Positions 49,192-58,220 of a DNA stretch of 60,471 bases are shown here, piece after piece. Every line of letters begins with the position of its first letter. Positions within the stretch are counted from its first letter, which is position 1. The position numbers were made by a program, and so were the translations under genes. The notes under the pieces were generated by a model. It ran no database searches, was not told where the DNA came from, and worked only from the letters and a program-made list of their open reading frames with translations. Origin of the DNA: Cupriavidus lacunae (GTDB lineage: Bacteria > Pseudomonadota > Gammaproteobacteria > Burkholderiales > Burkholderiaceae); assembly GCF_003353055.1 (NCBI RefSeq), contig NZ_QKWJ01000042.1, positions 1 through 60,471 of the forward strand. Direction: 5' to 3'.

Positions 49192-49875
49192 ATGGCAACG
49201 ATCCACCAATTCCTCTTCGGCATCTACCCGTATATCGCTGCCGCCATCTTCCTGTTCGGCAGCCTGGCGCGCTTCGAGCGCGAGCAGTACACCTGGAAGA
49301 GCGACAGCCCGCAGGTGCTGTACCGCGGTAACCTGCGCACCGGCAACATCCTCTTCCATGTCGGCATCCTGGGCCTGTTCTTCGGGCACCTGGCCGGCCT
49401 GCTGACGCCGGTGGCGGTATGGGATGCGCTGGGCGTCTCGCACGGCTTCAAGCAGGGCGTGGCGATGACCGCCGGTGGCGTGATGGGCACCATGTGCCTG
49501 GCCGGGCTGCTGATCCTGCTGCACCGCCGGCTGACCAATGCGCGCGTGTCGGCGGTGACTCGCACCGGCGACAAGGTGCTGCTGCTGTGGCTGCTGGTGA
49601 CATTGCTGCTGGGCCTGTCCACCATCTTCGAATCGGCCGGCCACATGGATGGCCACATGATGGTGCAGCTGATGACCTGGGCGCAGCATATCGTCACGCT
49701 GCGCGGGGACGCCGCCAGCCATGTCGCGGATGCACCGCTGCTGTTCAAGGCGCACCTGATCATGGGCATCACGCTGTTCGCCATCTTCCCGTTCACGCGG
49801 CTGGTCCATGTGTGGAGCGGCTTTGCCTCGCTCGGCTATCTCGGCCGCGCCTGGCAACTCGTGCGCAGCCGCTGA
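49192..49875 (+). CDS. narI: Respiratory nitrate reductase, gamma (cytochrome b) subunit
   Basis: A 227-residue inner-membrane diheme cytochrome b that oxidises quinol and feeds electrons to NarH. Five hydrophobic helices are visible, beginning IYPYIAAAIFLFGSLARF. Heme-ligand histidines lie in NILFHVGILGLFFGHLAG near 46-63 and in the C-terminal LLFKAHLIMGITLFAIFPFTRLVHVWSG near 183-210. It is the last nar gene and is set off from narJ by repeats, so its expression may be lowered or RNA-processed. Confidence 0.96.
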   Translation: MATIHQFLFGIYPYIAAAIFLFGSLARFEREQYTWKSDSPQVLYRGNLRTGNILFHVGILGLFFGHLAGLLTPVAVWDALGVSHGFKQGVAMTAGGVMGTMCLAGLLILLHRRLTNARVSAVTRTGDKVLLLWLLVTLLLGLSTIFESAGHMDGHMMVQLMTWAQHIVTLRGDAASHVADAPLLFKAHLIMGITLFAIFPFTRLVHVWSGFASLGYLGRAWQLVRSR

Positions 49876-50009
49876 GCCACGCACGCCGACCACAAGGAGA
49901 ACGCAACGCCTGAATTGAAACCCGCTTCTGCCTGCATATCGTGCGCATCCTGGAGCGCTGCCCCGACACGCACCCACCCTTCGATGCGGTGCGCGGCGAC
50001 ATTGCGCGC

Positions 50010-50618
50010 TCAACTGCCTGCGCGGCGATGCAGCGGCCAGATGACCTTGGCCCCATCGCCGTCGATGCGATAGGCGTGGCAGGTGTCAAGGATCCAGGGC
50101 CTGGGTAACGGTGCCTCTCCGGCCAGCTTGGCATGCCACGGCGACTGGTCGCGCTGCACCGACATGACAGTCTGCATCGCCGTGGTCGCCAGGGGCCCCA
50201 GCAGTTCCGTCAGGTGGGTGCAGCCATTGGCCCCGCCCAGGCGCGCCCTGGCCTGCTGGCGGAAGCCGCCGCCGATGCGCAGGCCCCGTAGCTGGCGATA
50301 GGCGGCGTTGATCTCCGTGCAGAACGGCGTCGGCCCGGTCTCGGTGCGGGCCTCGAAGTCCTGGATCACCAGGTCCGTGTCGATCGTCATGCACAGGCGC
50401 ATATGGTGGATAGCACCACCGGCTGCCACGCGGGCAAAGGGCATTTCCGTGGCATCGGCGGAAATGTCGCGCATTTCCGCCTCGATATCGTACAGGCCAT
50501 CGTCGCGCAGATAGCCACGGCATTCGATCTGGCGGGTGTGACGCAGCGTGCGTCCGTGTTGGGGCGTGGGGGCTGTTTCCATGCGGGTTTCCATCGGGCT
50601 TCTGGTATTGACAGCCAT
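50010..50618 (-). CDS. DUF2889 domain protein
   Basis: A 202-residue protein without signal peptide. The DUF2889 pattern is clear: HTRQIECRGYLRDDGLYDIEAEMRD near residue 28, then HHMRLCMTIDTDLVIQDFEART near 70 and NGCTHLTELLGPLATTAMQT near 135. Function unknown; members occur mostly in Proteobacteria, some near aromatic-degradation genes. Start 50618 and the next ATG at 50594 both fit, neither with a strong ribosome site. It is co-directional with the LysR gene to its right, 70 bases apart. Confidence 0.85.
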   Translation of the reverse strand: MAVNTRSPMETRMETAPTPQHGRTLRHTRQIECRGYLRDDGLYDIEAEMRDISADATEMPFARVAAGGAIHHMRLCMTIDTDLVIQDFEARTETGPTPFCTEINAAYRQLRGLRIGGGFRQQARARLGGANGCTHLTELLGPLATTAMQTVMSVQRDQSPWHAKLAGEAPLPRPWILDTCHAYRIDGDGAKVIWPLHRRAGS

Positions 50619-50688
50619 GATGGACGCTAGTGGCGCCGGAATCGCCCCCCAATATCGGGTGGCGCGGCCCCGTACCGCGCCAGACTGG

Positions 50689-51615
50689 CTACCAGCACTT
50701 GTCCGCACTGCCCGCCCCGGAGGCACGGTGGCTGGCAAAGTGGTCCAGCAGGAAGTCCACCAGCGCCCGCACCTTGTCCGGACGATGGTTGCGCGCCGGG
50801 AACACCAGGTGGATATCCGCGGGCGTGAACTGCCATTGGGGCAGCACCCGGCGCAGGGCGCCGCTGCGCAGATGCTCCGCGACATCCCACTCAGAGCGCA
50901 CGATCAGGCCCTGGCCATCCAGCGCCCAGGCCAGCGCCGATTCCCCGTCATTGGTACTCATGGTGCCGCGGACCTTGACGGTCTCCTGCTGCGCACCATG
51001 GCGCAGGTGCCAGGTGCCGAAGGTCTCATCGGCTTCGCGGATGAAGATGCAGTTGTGGCGCGCCAGCTCGCGCGGGCTTGACGGCTCGCCCCTCGCTTCC
51101 AGATAGGACGGCGCGGCGCAGAGCAGGCGGCGGTTGTTGGCCAGCAGGCGCGCCGTCAGCCGCACGTCCGGCATCTCGCCGAAATGGATCATGGCGTCCA
51201 GGCCCTGCTCGACCAGGTTCAGAGGGCGGTCGGTCAGGTACAGCTGGACCTCGATATTCGGAAAGCGGCGCGAGAACCCGGACAGCGCCGGCGCGATATG
51301 CCGGCGCCCGAACCCCAGCGTGGCGCCGATCTTCAGCAAGCCGTGCGGCGTGCTGCCGGTGCCCGCGATGGCGCGCTCCAGCGCCTCCATCTCCGCAAGG
51401 ATCCGCGCCCCTTCCACCAGGTAGCTTTCGCCCTCCGGCGTCAGGCCGATGCGCCGCGTGGTCCGGTGCAGGAGGCGCACGCGCAGGCGGGCCTCCAGTC
51501 CGGCAAGCCGCTTGCTGACTGCGGGCGGCGTCACGCCAAGTTCCTGTGCGGCGCCCGCCAGGCTGCCGTGCTTGTTGATGCACGCGAAGAAGGCGACGTC
51601 CGAGAGGTTATCCAT
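50689..51615 (-). CDS. LysR-family transcriptional regulator
   Basis: A 308-residue LTTR. The winged HTH at residues 1-60 reads MDNLSDVAFFACINKHGSLA then PPAVSKRLAGLEARLRVRLL, and the effector domain includes IGATLGFGRRHIAPALSGFS near 97. It is divergent from a Bug-type binding protein and the LeuCD-like pair across a 102-bp gap with AT-rich stretches (ATTATG, AACGATTCATAAAC), where its binding site should lie. It probably activates that operon in response to the imported acid. Confidence 0.92.
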   Translation of the reverse strand: MDNLSDVAFFACINKHGSLAGAAQELGVTPPAVSKRLAGLEARLRVRLLHRTTRRIGLTPEGESYLVEGARILAEMEALERAIAGTGSTPHGLLKIGATLGFGRRHIAPALSGFSRRFPNIEVQLYLTDRPLNLVEQGLDAMIHFGEMPDVRLTARLLANNRRLLCAAPSYLEARGEPSSPRELARHNCIFIREADETFGTWHLRHGAQQETVKVRGTMSTNDGESALAWALDGQGLIVRSEWDVAEHLRSGALRRVLPQWQFTPADIHLVFPARNHRPDKVRALVDFLLDHFASHRASGAGSADKCW

Positions 51616-51717
51616 TCATGAATACCAGGAAACAAAGAAGTAACTGAGTTTGAATTATGTGCTTCTGGGTGAATGATACGATGGTTTGCATAACGATTCA
51701 TAAACCAGGAGACACCC

Positions 51718-52680
51718 ATGAACGTTGCCCGCCTCACCGCCCTCCTGCTCTGTGCCGCGTCGATCGGCACGGCCGCAGCCCAGTCCTATCCCCAGCGCCC
51801 GGTGCGCCTGATCGTGCCGTACGCCCCAGGCGGCAGCGCCGATATTGCCGCGCGCCTGGTCTCGGATGCCTGGTCGAAGAGCCTGGGCGGCACCATCGTG
51901 GTCGAGAACCGGGCCGGCGCCGGCGGCAATATCGGCGTCGATGCCGTGGCCAAGGCGGCCGCCGATGGGTACACGATTGGCCTGCAAACGGTGTCCCTGG
52001 CGATCAACCCGGGCCTGTTCCCGCGCATGCCCTATGACACGCTGAAGGACCTCGCCCCGATCGGCATGGTCGCCAGCTCGCAGCACGTGCTGGTGGTCAA
52101 CAACAACGTACCCGCCAAAAACCTGCAGGAACTGATCGCGGCGGCCAAGGCCACGCCGGGCAAGCTGACCTACGGGTCCGCGGGCAACGGCAGCACCTTC
52201 CATATGTCGGCCGAACTGTTCAAGTCGGTGGCCAACGTCTCCATCGTCCACGTGCCGTACCGCGGCGGCGGCCCGGCCCTGGTCGACACCATCGCGGGCC
52301 AGGTCGACATGAGCTTCCCGGTGGTCTCGGCCGCGCAGCAGCATGTCCAGGGCGGCAAGCTCAGGGCGCTCGCCGTCACCGGCACCAGGCGCTCGCCGCA
52401 GTTGCCGAATGTGCCGACCGCCGCCGAGGCGGGGTTGCCCGGCTATGCCTTCGAGACCTGGTTCATGGTGTTTGCCCCGGCCGGCACGCCCAGGCCCGTG
52501 ATCGACAAGCTGAACGCCGCCCTGAACACCACGCTGGCCGCGCAGGTAACCCGTGAGCGCATGCTCAAGGAAGGCTTCGAGCCCACCCCGACCACGCCCG
52601 AGGCCGCGCGCCAGCGCCTGGAAAAAGAGATGCCCATGTGGGCCAACCTGATCAAGCAGCGCGGCATCACCGCGGAATGA
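51718..52680 (+). CDS. Bug/TctC-family substrate-binding protein of a TTT-type transporter
   Basis: A 320-residue periplasmic binding protein. A 21-residue signal peptide (LTALLLCAASIGTAAA) is followed by the Bug-family start YPQRPVRLIVPYAPGGSADIAARLV, the loops that grip a carboxylate. GKLTYGSAGNGSTFHMSAELF and VPYRGGGPALVDTIAGQVDM are also diagnostic. No TctA or TctB membrane genes lie in the window, as is common for orphan Bug proteins. Its TGA overlaps an ATG 24 bases before the chosen LeuC-like start, so the next gene is tightly linked. A di- or tricarboxylate ligand is likely. Confidence 0.92.
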   Translation: MNVARLTALLLCAASIGTAAAQSYPQRPVRLIVPYAPGGSADIAARLVSDAWSKSLGGTIVVENRAGAGGNIGVDAVAKAAADGYTIGLQTVSLAINPGLFPRMPYDTLKDLAPIGMVASSQHVLVVNNNVPAKNLQELIAAAKATPGKLTYGSAGNGSTFHMSAELFKSVANVSIVHVPYRGGGPALVDTIAGQVDMSFPVVSAAQQHVQGGKLRALAVTGTRRSPQLPNVPTAAEAGLPGYAFETWFMVFAPAGTPRPVIDKLNAALNTTLAAQVTRERMLKEGFEPTPTTPEAARQRLEKEMPMWANLIKQRGITAE

Positions 52681-52700
52681 CGACACACAAGGCAGTTGCC

Positions 52701-54119
52701 ATGACCCCCAAGACGCTATACCAGAAGCTGGTCGACTCCCATACCGTGGCCAGGATCGACGACGACAACGTGCTGTTGTACTGCGACCTGCACCTGATGA
52801 ACGAGTACACCAGCCCGCAGGCCTTCTCCGGGCTGCATGAACAGGATCGCGGCGTGCTGGCGCCCGGTCAGAACGTCTCGGTGGTCAGCCATATCATCCC
52901 GACGCACCCCACCGCGATCCGCGTGATCGCCGACCCGGCCTCGGCGCTGCAGGCCACCAACCTGCGCCGCAACTGCGAGCGGCACGCGATCCCGCTGTTC
53001 GACACCAACGATGCGCTGCAGGGCATCGAGCACGTGATCGCGCCCGAGCACGGCATGATCCGGCCGGGCATGGTGGTGATCTGCGGCGACAGCCATACCA
53101 CCACCTACGGCGCGCTCGGCGCGCTGGGCTTCGGCATCGGCACGTCCGAAGTCGAGCATGTGCTGGCGACCCAGACGCTGGTCTACCGGATGGCCAGGAC
53201 CATGCGCATCCGCGTCGACGGCAAGCTGCCCGCCGGCACGACCGCGAAGGACCTGATCCTCAGGATCATCGGTGCAATCGGCGCGCAAGGTGCGCGCGGC
53301 TATGTCGTGGAGTACTGCGGATCGGCGATCCGCGACCTGAGCGTCGAAGCCCGCTTCACGCTGTGCAATATGACCGTGGAAGCCGCCGCGCGCGGCGCGC
53401 TGATCGCGCCGGATGCGGTCGCCACCGACTATGTGCTGCGCCGCGCCGTGGATATCGAAGGCCCGCAGCGCGACGCCGCGCTCAGCTACTGGGCCACGCT
53501 GCAAAGCGATGCGGACGCCGTGTTCGACATGGACTTCGCCTTCGATGCCAGCGACATCGAGCCCTACGTCACCTGGGGCACCAGCCCGGACCAGGTGCTG
53601 CCGGTTTCCGGACAGATCCCGTTCCCGGAAGACCAGATCGACGAGGCCGAGCAGCGCTCGGTCGAGCGCGCGCTGGCGTACACGCACCTGCAGCCGGGCA
53701 CCGCGCTGGCCGGCACGCCGATCCAGCACGTCTTCATCGGCTCGTGTACCAACGGCCGCATCGAAGACCTGCGCGCAGTGGCCAGCGTGGTGCATGGCCG
53801 CAAGGTGGCCGCGGGGGTCCGGGCCATGGTGGTGCCCGGGTCGGGCGCGGTCAAGGCGCAGGCCGAGCGCGAAGGCCTGGCCGACGTCCTCACAGCCGCC
53901 GGCTTCGAGTGGCGGCAACCGGGCTGCTCGATGTGCCTGGCCATGAACGACGACGTGCTCGCCGACGGCGTGCGCTGCGCTTCCACCACCAACCGCAATT
54001 TCGAGGGCCGGCAGGGACGCGGTGCCATCACCCACCTGATGAGCCCGGCCATGGCCGCCGCCGCGGCCGTCACCGGCGTCATCACCGACGTCCGCAAGCT
54101 GGAGATCACCCATGCCTGA
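52701..54119 (+). CDS. LeuC-like hydro-lyase, large subunit (aconitase superfamily)
   Basis: A 472-residue Fe-S hydro-lyase of the 3-isopropylmalate dehydratase/homoaconitase group. The start at 52701 gives MTPKTLYQKLVDSHTV, aligning with LeuC proteins, with AAGG 8 bases upstream. The [4Fe-4S] cysteines are in GSCTNGRIEDLR near 347 and GCSMCLAMN near 406-414, and active-site regions DRH-like CDLHLMNEYTSPQAF and GDSHTTTYGALGALGFGIGTSEVEH are intact. Pairing with LeuD and a Bug protein suggests catabolic isomerisation or dehydration of an imported hydroxyacid, for example a malate or citramalate relative, rather than leucine synthesis. That is inference. Confidence 0.88.
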   Translation: MTPKTLYQKLVDSHTVARIDDDNVLLYCDLHLMNEYTSPQAFSGLHEQDRGVLAPGQNVSVVSHIIPTHPTAIRVIADPASALQATNLRRNCERHAIPLFDTNDALQGIEHVIAPEHGMIRPGMVVICGDSHTTTYGALGALGFGIGTSEVEHVLATQTLVYRMARTMRIRVDGKLPAGTTAKDLILRIIGAIGAQGARGYVVEYCGSAIRDLSVEARFTLCNMTVEAAARGALIAPDAVATDYVLRRAVDIEGPQRDAALSYWATLQSDADAVFDMDFAFDASDIEPYVTWGTSPDQVLPVSGQIPFPEDQIDEAEQRSVERALAYTHLQPGTALAGTPIQHVFIGSCTNGRIEDLRAVASVVHGRKVAAGVRAMVVPGSGAVKAQAEREGLADVLTAAGFEWRQPGCSMCLAMNDDVLADGVRCASTTNRNFEGRQGRGAITHLMSPAMAAAAAVTGVITDVRKLEITHA

Positions 54120-54756
54120 CCACACCTGCATCGCCGGCAAAGGCGCCGCCATCCGCTTCGAGAACCTCGATACCGACCAGATCATTCCCAAGCAGTTCCT
54201 GCGCGGGATCGACAAGGCCGGGCTGGCCGATGGCATTCTCTATGACCACCGCTTCGATGCGACGGGCGCGCCGCGCCCTGGCTTCGTGCTGAACCGGCCC
54301 GAGTACGCGAGCACCAGCATCCTGGTGGGCGGCGCCAACTTCGGCTGCGGCTCCAGCCGCGAGCACGCGGTCTGGGGCCTGCAGCAATTCGGCATCCGCG
54401 CCGTGATTGCACCGAGCTTCGGCGAGATCTTCTCTTCGAACGCGATGAACAACCGGCTGCTGCTGGTGATGCTGCCGCGCGAGGTGATCGAGCAGCTGAT
54501 GAACGACGTGGATGCGGACAGCGGCAACACCATCAGCATTGATGTCGAGGCGATGCGCGTGCGCACCCCTTCGGGCGACCACAACTTCGAACTGTCGGCA
54601 CGGCATCGCCGCATGTTTATCGAGGGGCTGGACATGATCGGCATGTCGTTGCAGCAGCGCGGCGAGATCGAACGGTTCATCGAACAGTACTGGACCGCGT
54701 TTCCGTGGACGGCGAATGTGGCAAGGCGCACGCGCGACCGGCTGGGCGCCACCTGA
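54112..54756 (+). CDS. LeuD-like hydro-lyase, small subunit
   Basis: A 214-residue swivelling subunit that closes the aconitase-type active site. Family marks are ENLDTDQIIPKQFLRGIDK near 20-38, the substrate-binding loop GGANFGCGSSREHAVWGLQQFGI near 71-93, and RAVIAPSFGEIFSSNAMNN. Substrate recognition in this family depends on the loop after NLDTDQIIP. It overlaps the large-subunit gene by 8 bases, ensuring equal amounts. No leuA or leuB follows, arguing against a role in leucine synthesis. Confidence 0.9.
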   Translation: MPDHTCIAGKGAAIRFENLDTDQIIPKQFLRGIDKAGLADGILYDHRFDATGAPRPGFVLNRPEYASTSILVGGANFGCGSSREHAVWGLQQFGIRAVIAPSFGEIFSSNAMNNRLLLVMLPREVIEQLMNDVDADSGNTISIDVEAMRVRTPSGDHNFELSARHRRMFIEGLDMIGMSLQQRGEIERFIEQYWTAFPWTANVARRTRDRLGAT

Positions 54757-54809
54757 AGCCATGCACGCAAGGCGCGTCGCCGACAGGATCTGCACCCGGG
54801 CAGCTCGCA

Positions 54810-55574
54810 TCAGATCGCGGCAGCACCCGTCAGCCACCCCTCCTCCGTACTGGCCGCGATGACCTGGGTGGCAATGGTGTTGCCCAGGCGGGTGGCATCG
54901 GCATAGACCGAGTCATGCTTGACTTCGGACACACCGTGCAGGCCCGCCCCGGTACCGGCAGCCATCGCCAGGTGGCCTGCCGCGGCGCCGACGCCGCCGG
55001 TTTCCGCCACGCCCGGCATATGCCCGCTGTCGGCATCCGCCACAAAGCTCTGCAGCGGCACCGGCGCGCCAGTTGCCGGCTGGTACGTGATCCGCACCGC
55101 AGCGCTTACCTCGCTCTTGCCGGCCCCCAGCCCGATCAGCAGGCGGCGGCGGGCGGTGCCTGCATCGATCTTGCTGAAGTCGCCGTCGACGACCAGCGCA
55201 TTGGCACCCGCCGGCACCGGAGCGTCGGAACGCACGGCATGCAGGCCCTTGGCCTGCAGCGCGCGCACGATCTCGTTGGCAACCTGCTCGCGGGCTTCGG
55301 AGGCCAACTGCGCTGTCGCGCTGGCCGGGAAGCCGCCCGCCACCATCAGCTTCACCTTCCGCGCCAGGCCGCCGTCCTGCTTCACCTGCCCGGCGCTGGC
55401 GTCGAAGGCGCGCACGTAGATGACGTCGGCGTGCACCGGCTGCAGCAGTCCGGTCTGGTCGAGGCCGGTCACGCCGGCGCTGGCGCAGCCGGCGCTCAGC
55501 ATCGCGGTGGCGGCAAGGGCAGCGAGGGCCAGGCGCCTGGTCTGGCCGGCGATGGCCTGGATGGTGTTGCGCAT
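54810..55574 (-). CDS. DUF4410 lipoprotein
   Basis: A 254-residue predicted lipoprotein with signal and lipobox ALAATAMLSAGC, cysteine near residue 30. The mature domain matches DUF4410: IYVRAFDASAGQVKQD, then EAREQVANEIVRALQAKGLHAV and ALVVDGDFSKIDAGTARRRLLIGLGAGKSEV. The GxGAGxSE pattern is typical of this envelope-associated family, whose role is unknown. It may sit at the outer membrane. Monocistronic, with 227 bases of non-coding DNA to the kinase gene. Confidence 0.82.
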   Translation of the reverse strand: MRNTIQAIAGQTRRLALAALAATAMLSAGCASAGVTGLDQTGLLQPVHADVIYVRAFDASAGQVKQDGGLARKVKLMVAGGFPASATAQLASEAREQVANEIVRALQAKGLHAVRSDAPVPAGANALVVDGDFSKIDAGTARRRLLIGLGAGKSEVSAAVRITYQPATGAPVPLQSFVADADSGHMPGVAETGGVGAAAGHLAMAAGTGAGLHGVSEVKHDSVYADATRLGNTIATQVIAASTEEGWLTGAAAI

Positions 55575-55801
55575 GTCGGGTCCTTCATTGGCACGTCAGT
55601 GCCGTCAGTCGTCGGGGGAAGCTGTCACCGACAATCGTTCGACCAGCAAGATCGCAAACCATCGGGGAGCCCGTCATTGCGTGCCGCGCTTCGCTGTTGC
55701 CGTGCGCTGCATCGCAGTGACCGAAGTATTGGAAATGCCGGGGGGCAATACCATGTGGGAAATATTTCGCGCGATGTCACGGCGCGGTGCCGTGCCGTCC
55801 G

Positions 55802-57124
55802 CTACGCGGCGGGTGCCTGCAGCGGCAGCGCCACCACCGCTTCCAGCCCGCCGCCATCGCGCGCGCGGAACTGCAGCGAGCCGCCATGCAGGCGTGCGAT
55901 GCGCTCGACGATGGCCAGCCCCAGGCCAGTGCCGCCCGCATGGCCGCGCGCGTTGGCGCCGCGGCTGAAGGGGGCCTTGAGCTGCTCCAGTTCCTGCGCG
56001 GCGATGCCCGTGCCGCGGTCGCCCACGGCCACATAGGCGCACGCGGCGTCGCGCCAGGTGCGCACGCTGAAGCCGGACTTGCCGTAGACGACAGCGTTTT
56101 GCATCAGGTTCATCAGCAGCCGCATCAGGCTGACCGGGCGGAACGGCACCTGCGGCAATTCGCCCAATGACAGCACGAACTCATGGCCGAGGCCGGCGAA
56201 GTCGGACGCCAGTTGCCCGACCAGCGCATTGAGGTCGCCGGGCTGCGGCAGTTCTTTCTCGCCGCTGCCGGCATAATCCATGAACTGCTGCAGGATGGTC
56301 TCGATATGGTCGAGGTAGCCTTCGGCAGACGCCACGAAGGCGTCGTCGGCGCCGCGCGGGATCGCCATCGCCATGGCCAGGCGCAGCTTGGTCAGCGGCG
56401 TGCGGATATCGTGCGAGACGCCCGCCAGCATCAGCGCCCGGGTCTGCTCGGCCTGCTGCAGCGCCTGTGTCATCTGGTTGAAGGCGCTGCCGACCTGGGC
56501 AATCTCGGTGGGCCCGTCGGTGGGCAGCGGCGGCGGCGTCTCGCCGGCGCAGATCTGTCGCGCCGCCTGCGCCAGGTCCTGCAGCGGGCGGTTCAGGTGC
56601 AACTGGATCAGGTAGCCGGTCAGTGCCGCCAGCAGTGCCAGCGCCAGGGACAGCGCCAGTGCGGTGCCGATGCCGCCGGCGCGCGCGTCCTCGCTCATCG
56701 GCAAGGCGATCCAGTGCGGCGAGCCGGCCACGTGCAGGCGAATCCACAGCCGCTCGCCATTGCCGCTCTCCCATCGCACCGGCGTATCCGGCAGCCGGCG
56801 TTGCAGGGCCTCCAGGAAGACGTCGCGCTGCCAAGTGCGCATGAGGTGCAGCGCATCGGGTGCCGGCGCGGCCGCGGCGCGGGCCGGGTCTTGCCGTTGC
56901 GCACCGAGGCGCTGGGCCGCGGCGGCGCCGGCCGCTTCCGGCATGGCGGCGAGCACGCCGTCGAGCGTCTTCACATAATCCGAGAAAACGACGGCGGCAC
57001 GCTCGATGCGCGGGCGCTGCACGAAATGCAGCAGCACGCTCAGCGAACACGCCTGGGTGACCGCCACCAGCGCTACCAGCAGCGCGATATTGCGCGCCAG
57101 CAGCGAGCGGGGCAGCAGCCGCAT
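55802..57124 (-). CDS. Sensor histidine kinase, EnvZ-like
   Basis: A 440-residue inner-membrane kinase. Transmembrane segment 1 is near 9-28 (NIALLVALVAVTQACSLSVL), with a periplasmic domain near 30-155 and segment 2 near 160-180. A HAMP linker follows near 180-235. The phosphorylated histidine is in LAGVSHDIRTPLTKLRL. The ATPase domain has the N-box NLMQNAVVYG, G1 VGDRGTGI and G2 GTGLGLAIVE. Start 57124 overlaps the response-regulator stop (TGATG). The stimulus is unknown. Confidence 0.93.
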   Translation of the reverse strand: MRLLPRSLLARNIALLVALVAVTQACSLSVLLHFVQRPRIERAAVVFSDYVKTLDGVLAAMPEAAGAAAAQRLGAQRQDPARAAAAPAPDALHLMRTWQRDVFLEALQRRLPDTPVRWESGNGERLWIRLHVAGSPHWIALPMSEDARAGGIGTALALSLALALLAALTGYLIQLHLNRPLQDLAQAARQICAGETPPPLPTDGPTEIAQVGSAFNQMTQALQQAEQTRALMLAGVSHDIRTPLTKLRLAMAMAIPRGADDAFVASAEGYLDHIETILQQFMDYAGSGEKELPQPGDLNALVGQLASDFAGLGHEFVLSLGELPQVPFRPVSLMRLLMNLMQNAVVYGKSGFSVRTWRDAACAYVAVGDRGTGIAAQELEQLKAPFSRGANARGHAGGTGLGLAIVERIARLHGGSLQFRARDGGGLEAVVALPLQAPAA

Positions 57125-57837
57125 CACGATTCGACGCCGGCCACCAGCATGTAGCCGACGCCCCACACGGTCTTGATAAAGCGCGGCCTGGACGGATCCG
57201 CTTCCAGGATCTGGCGCAGGCGCAGGATCTGCACGTCGATGCTGCGGTCAAGCGCATCATGGTCGCGCCCGCGCGCGCGGGCCAGCAGGTTCTCGCGGCT
57301 GACGGCGCGGTTCGGCGACGATCCCAGCGCATGCAGCAGGAGCATCTGCGCGGAGTGGACTTCGACGGGCTCGCCGGCGCGCATCAGCGCCTGCTTGCCG
57401 ACATCGAAGGTGAAGTCGCCAAAGCGCAGCGTCTGCGTGGTGACGGTCGGATCGCCCGCGGCCATCTTCTGGCGGCGCAGCAGCGCGCGGATGCGCGCCA
57501 CCAGTTCGTCTGGCACGAAGGGCTTGGCCAGGTAGTCGTCGGCGCCGGTCTCCAGCCCCGCGACGCGGTCGACCGGATCGCCCCTGGCGGTCAGCATCAG
57601 GATCGGCAAGGTGTGGCCCTCGGCGCGCAGGCGCGCGCAGATGGTGAGGCCGTCCTCCGGCTCCATCATCAGGTCTAGCACCAGCAGGTCGTAGGGCTCG
57701 CGCTGCAGGTATTTGTCCAGCTGCTTGCCATCGGCCACCGCGCGCACGCGGAAGCCATGCCCGGTCAGGAACCGTTGCAGCATGTTGCGCAACTCGGCCT
57801 CGTCGTCGAGCACCACGATCCTGTTCAGCTGTTCCAT
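57124..57837 (-). CDS. OmpR/PhoB-family response regulator
   Basis: A 237-residue regulator. The receiver domain has acidic DDE at 11-13, the phospho-acceptor D55 in LLVLDLMMEPEDG, and conserved K105 in LAKPFVPDE. The winged-helix effector (about 130-230) ends RSIDVQILRLRQILE then FIKTVWGVGYML, the OmpR DNA-contact and wing signature. GGAGA lies 6 bases before the ATG. It is translationally coupled to the kinase. The EF-hand protein gene precedes it by 35 bases and may share its promoter. Confidence 0.95.
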   Translation of the reverse strand: MEQLNRIVVLDDEAELRNMLQRFLTGHGFRVRAVADGKQLDKYLQREPYDLLVLDLMMEPEDGLTICARLRAEGHTLPILMLTARGDPVDRVAGLETGADDYLAKPFVPDELVARIRALLRRQKMAAGDPTVTTQTLRFGDFTFDVGKQALMRAGEPVEVHSAQMLLLHALGSSPNRAVSRENLLARARGRDHDALDRSIDVQILRLRQILEADPSRPRFIKTVWGVGYMLVAGVES

Positions 57838-57872
57838 GGCGGGTCTCCGGCGCCGGCGCTGGTTGCCGGCCC

Positions 57873-58166
57873 TCAGCGCGACATCATCTGCTGCCTCATG
57901 AATGCCTCGATCTGCGGCAGCGTCACGTAGCCCGCGCGCTGCGTATCGATCTGGTCGAAGTGGCTGGCAACCATCGGCATGCCTGCCGCGGCCTGCTCGC
58001 GGGTCAGCTTGCCGTCGCGCGTGGTGTTGGCGCTGGCAAAGCGCGTCTGCACCTGCTGCAACGCACGCTCCACGCGCGGGCCGGCGGCTGACGGCAGCCC
58101 GGCACTTTGTGCCGCGGCACCTGCTGAAACAATACACAAGATAAGCACTGCAATCATCTTCTTCAT
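57873..58166 (-). CDS. Secreted EF-hand-like protein
   Basis: A 97-residue exported protein with signal peptide KKMIAVLILCIVSAGAAAQS. The mature part has two degenerate EF-hand-like loops: NTTRDGKLTREQA and DTQRAGYVTLPQIEAF. The first retains D, G and E at likely calcium positions, while the second lacks the starting acidic pattern. Small proteins of this type often sit beside two-component pairs in this group. It is upstream of the response regulator on the same strand and may report on, or be controlled by, that system. Confidence 0.75.
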   Translation of the reverse strand: MKKMIAVLILCIVSAGAAAQSAGLPSAAGPRVERALQQVQTRFASANTTRDGKLTREQAAAGMPMVASHFDQIDTQRAGYVTLPQIEAFMRQQMMSR

Positions 58167-58220
58167 GATGGACTCCGTGGTAGCCGGCCTTGCCGGCGGG
58201 GGAAATGAAACCGGGCGGGC

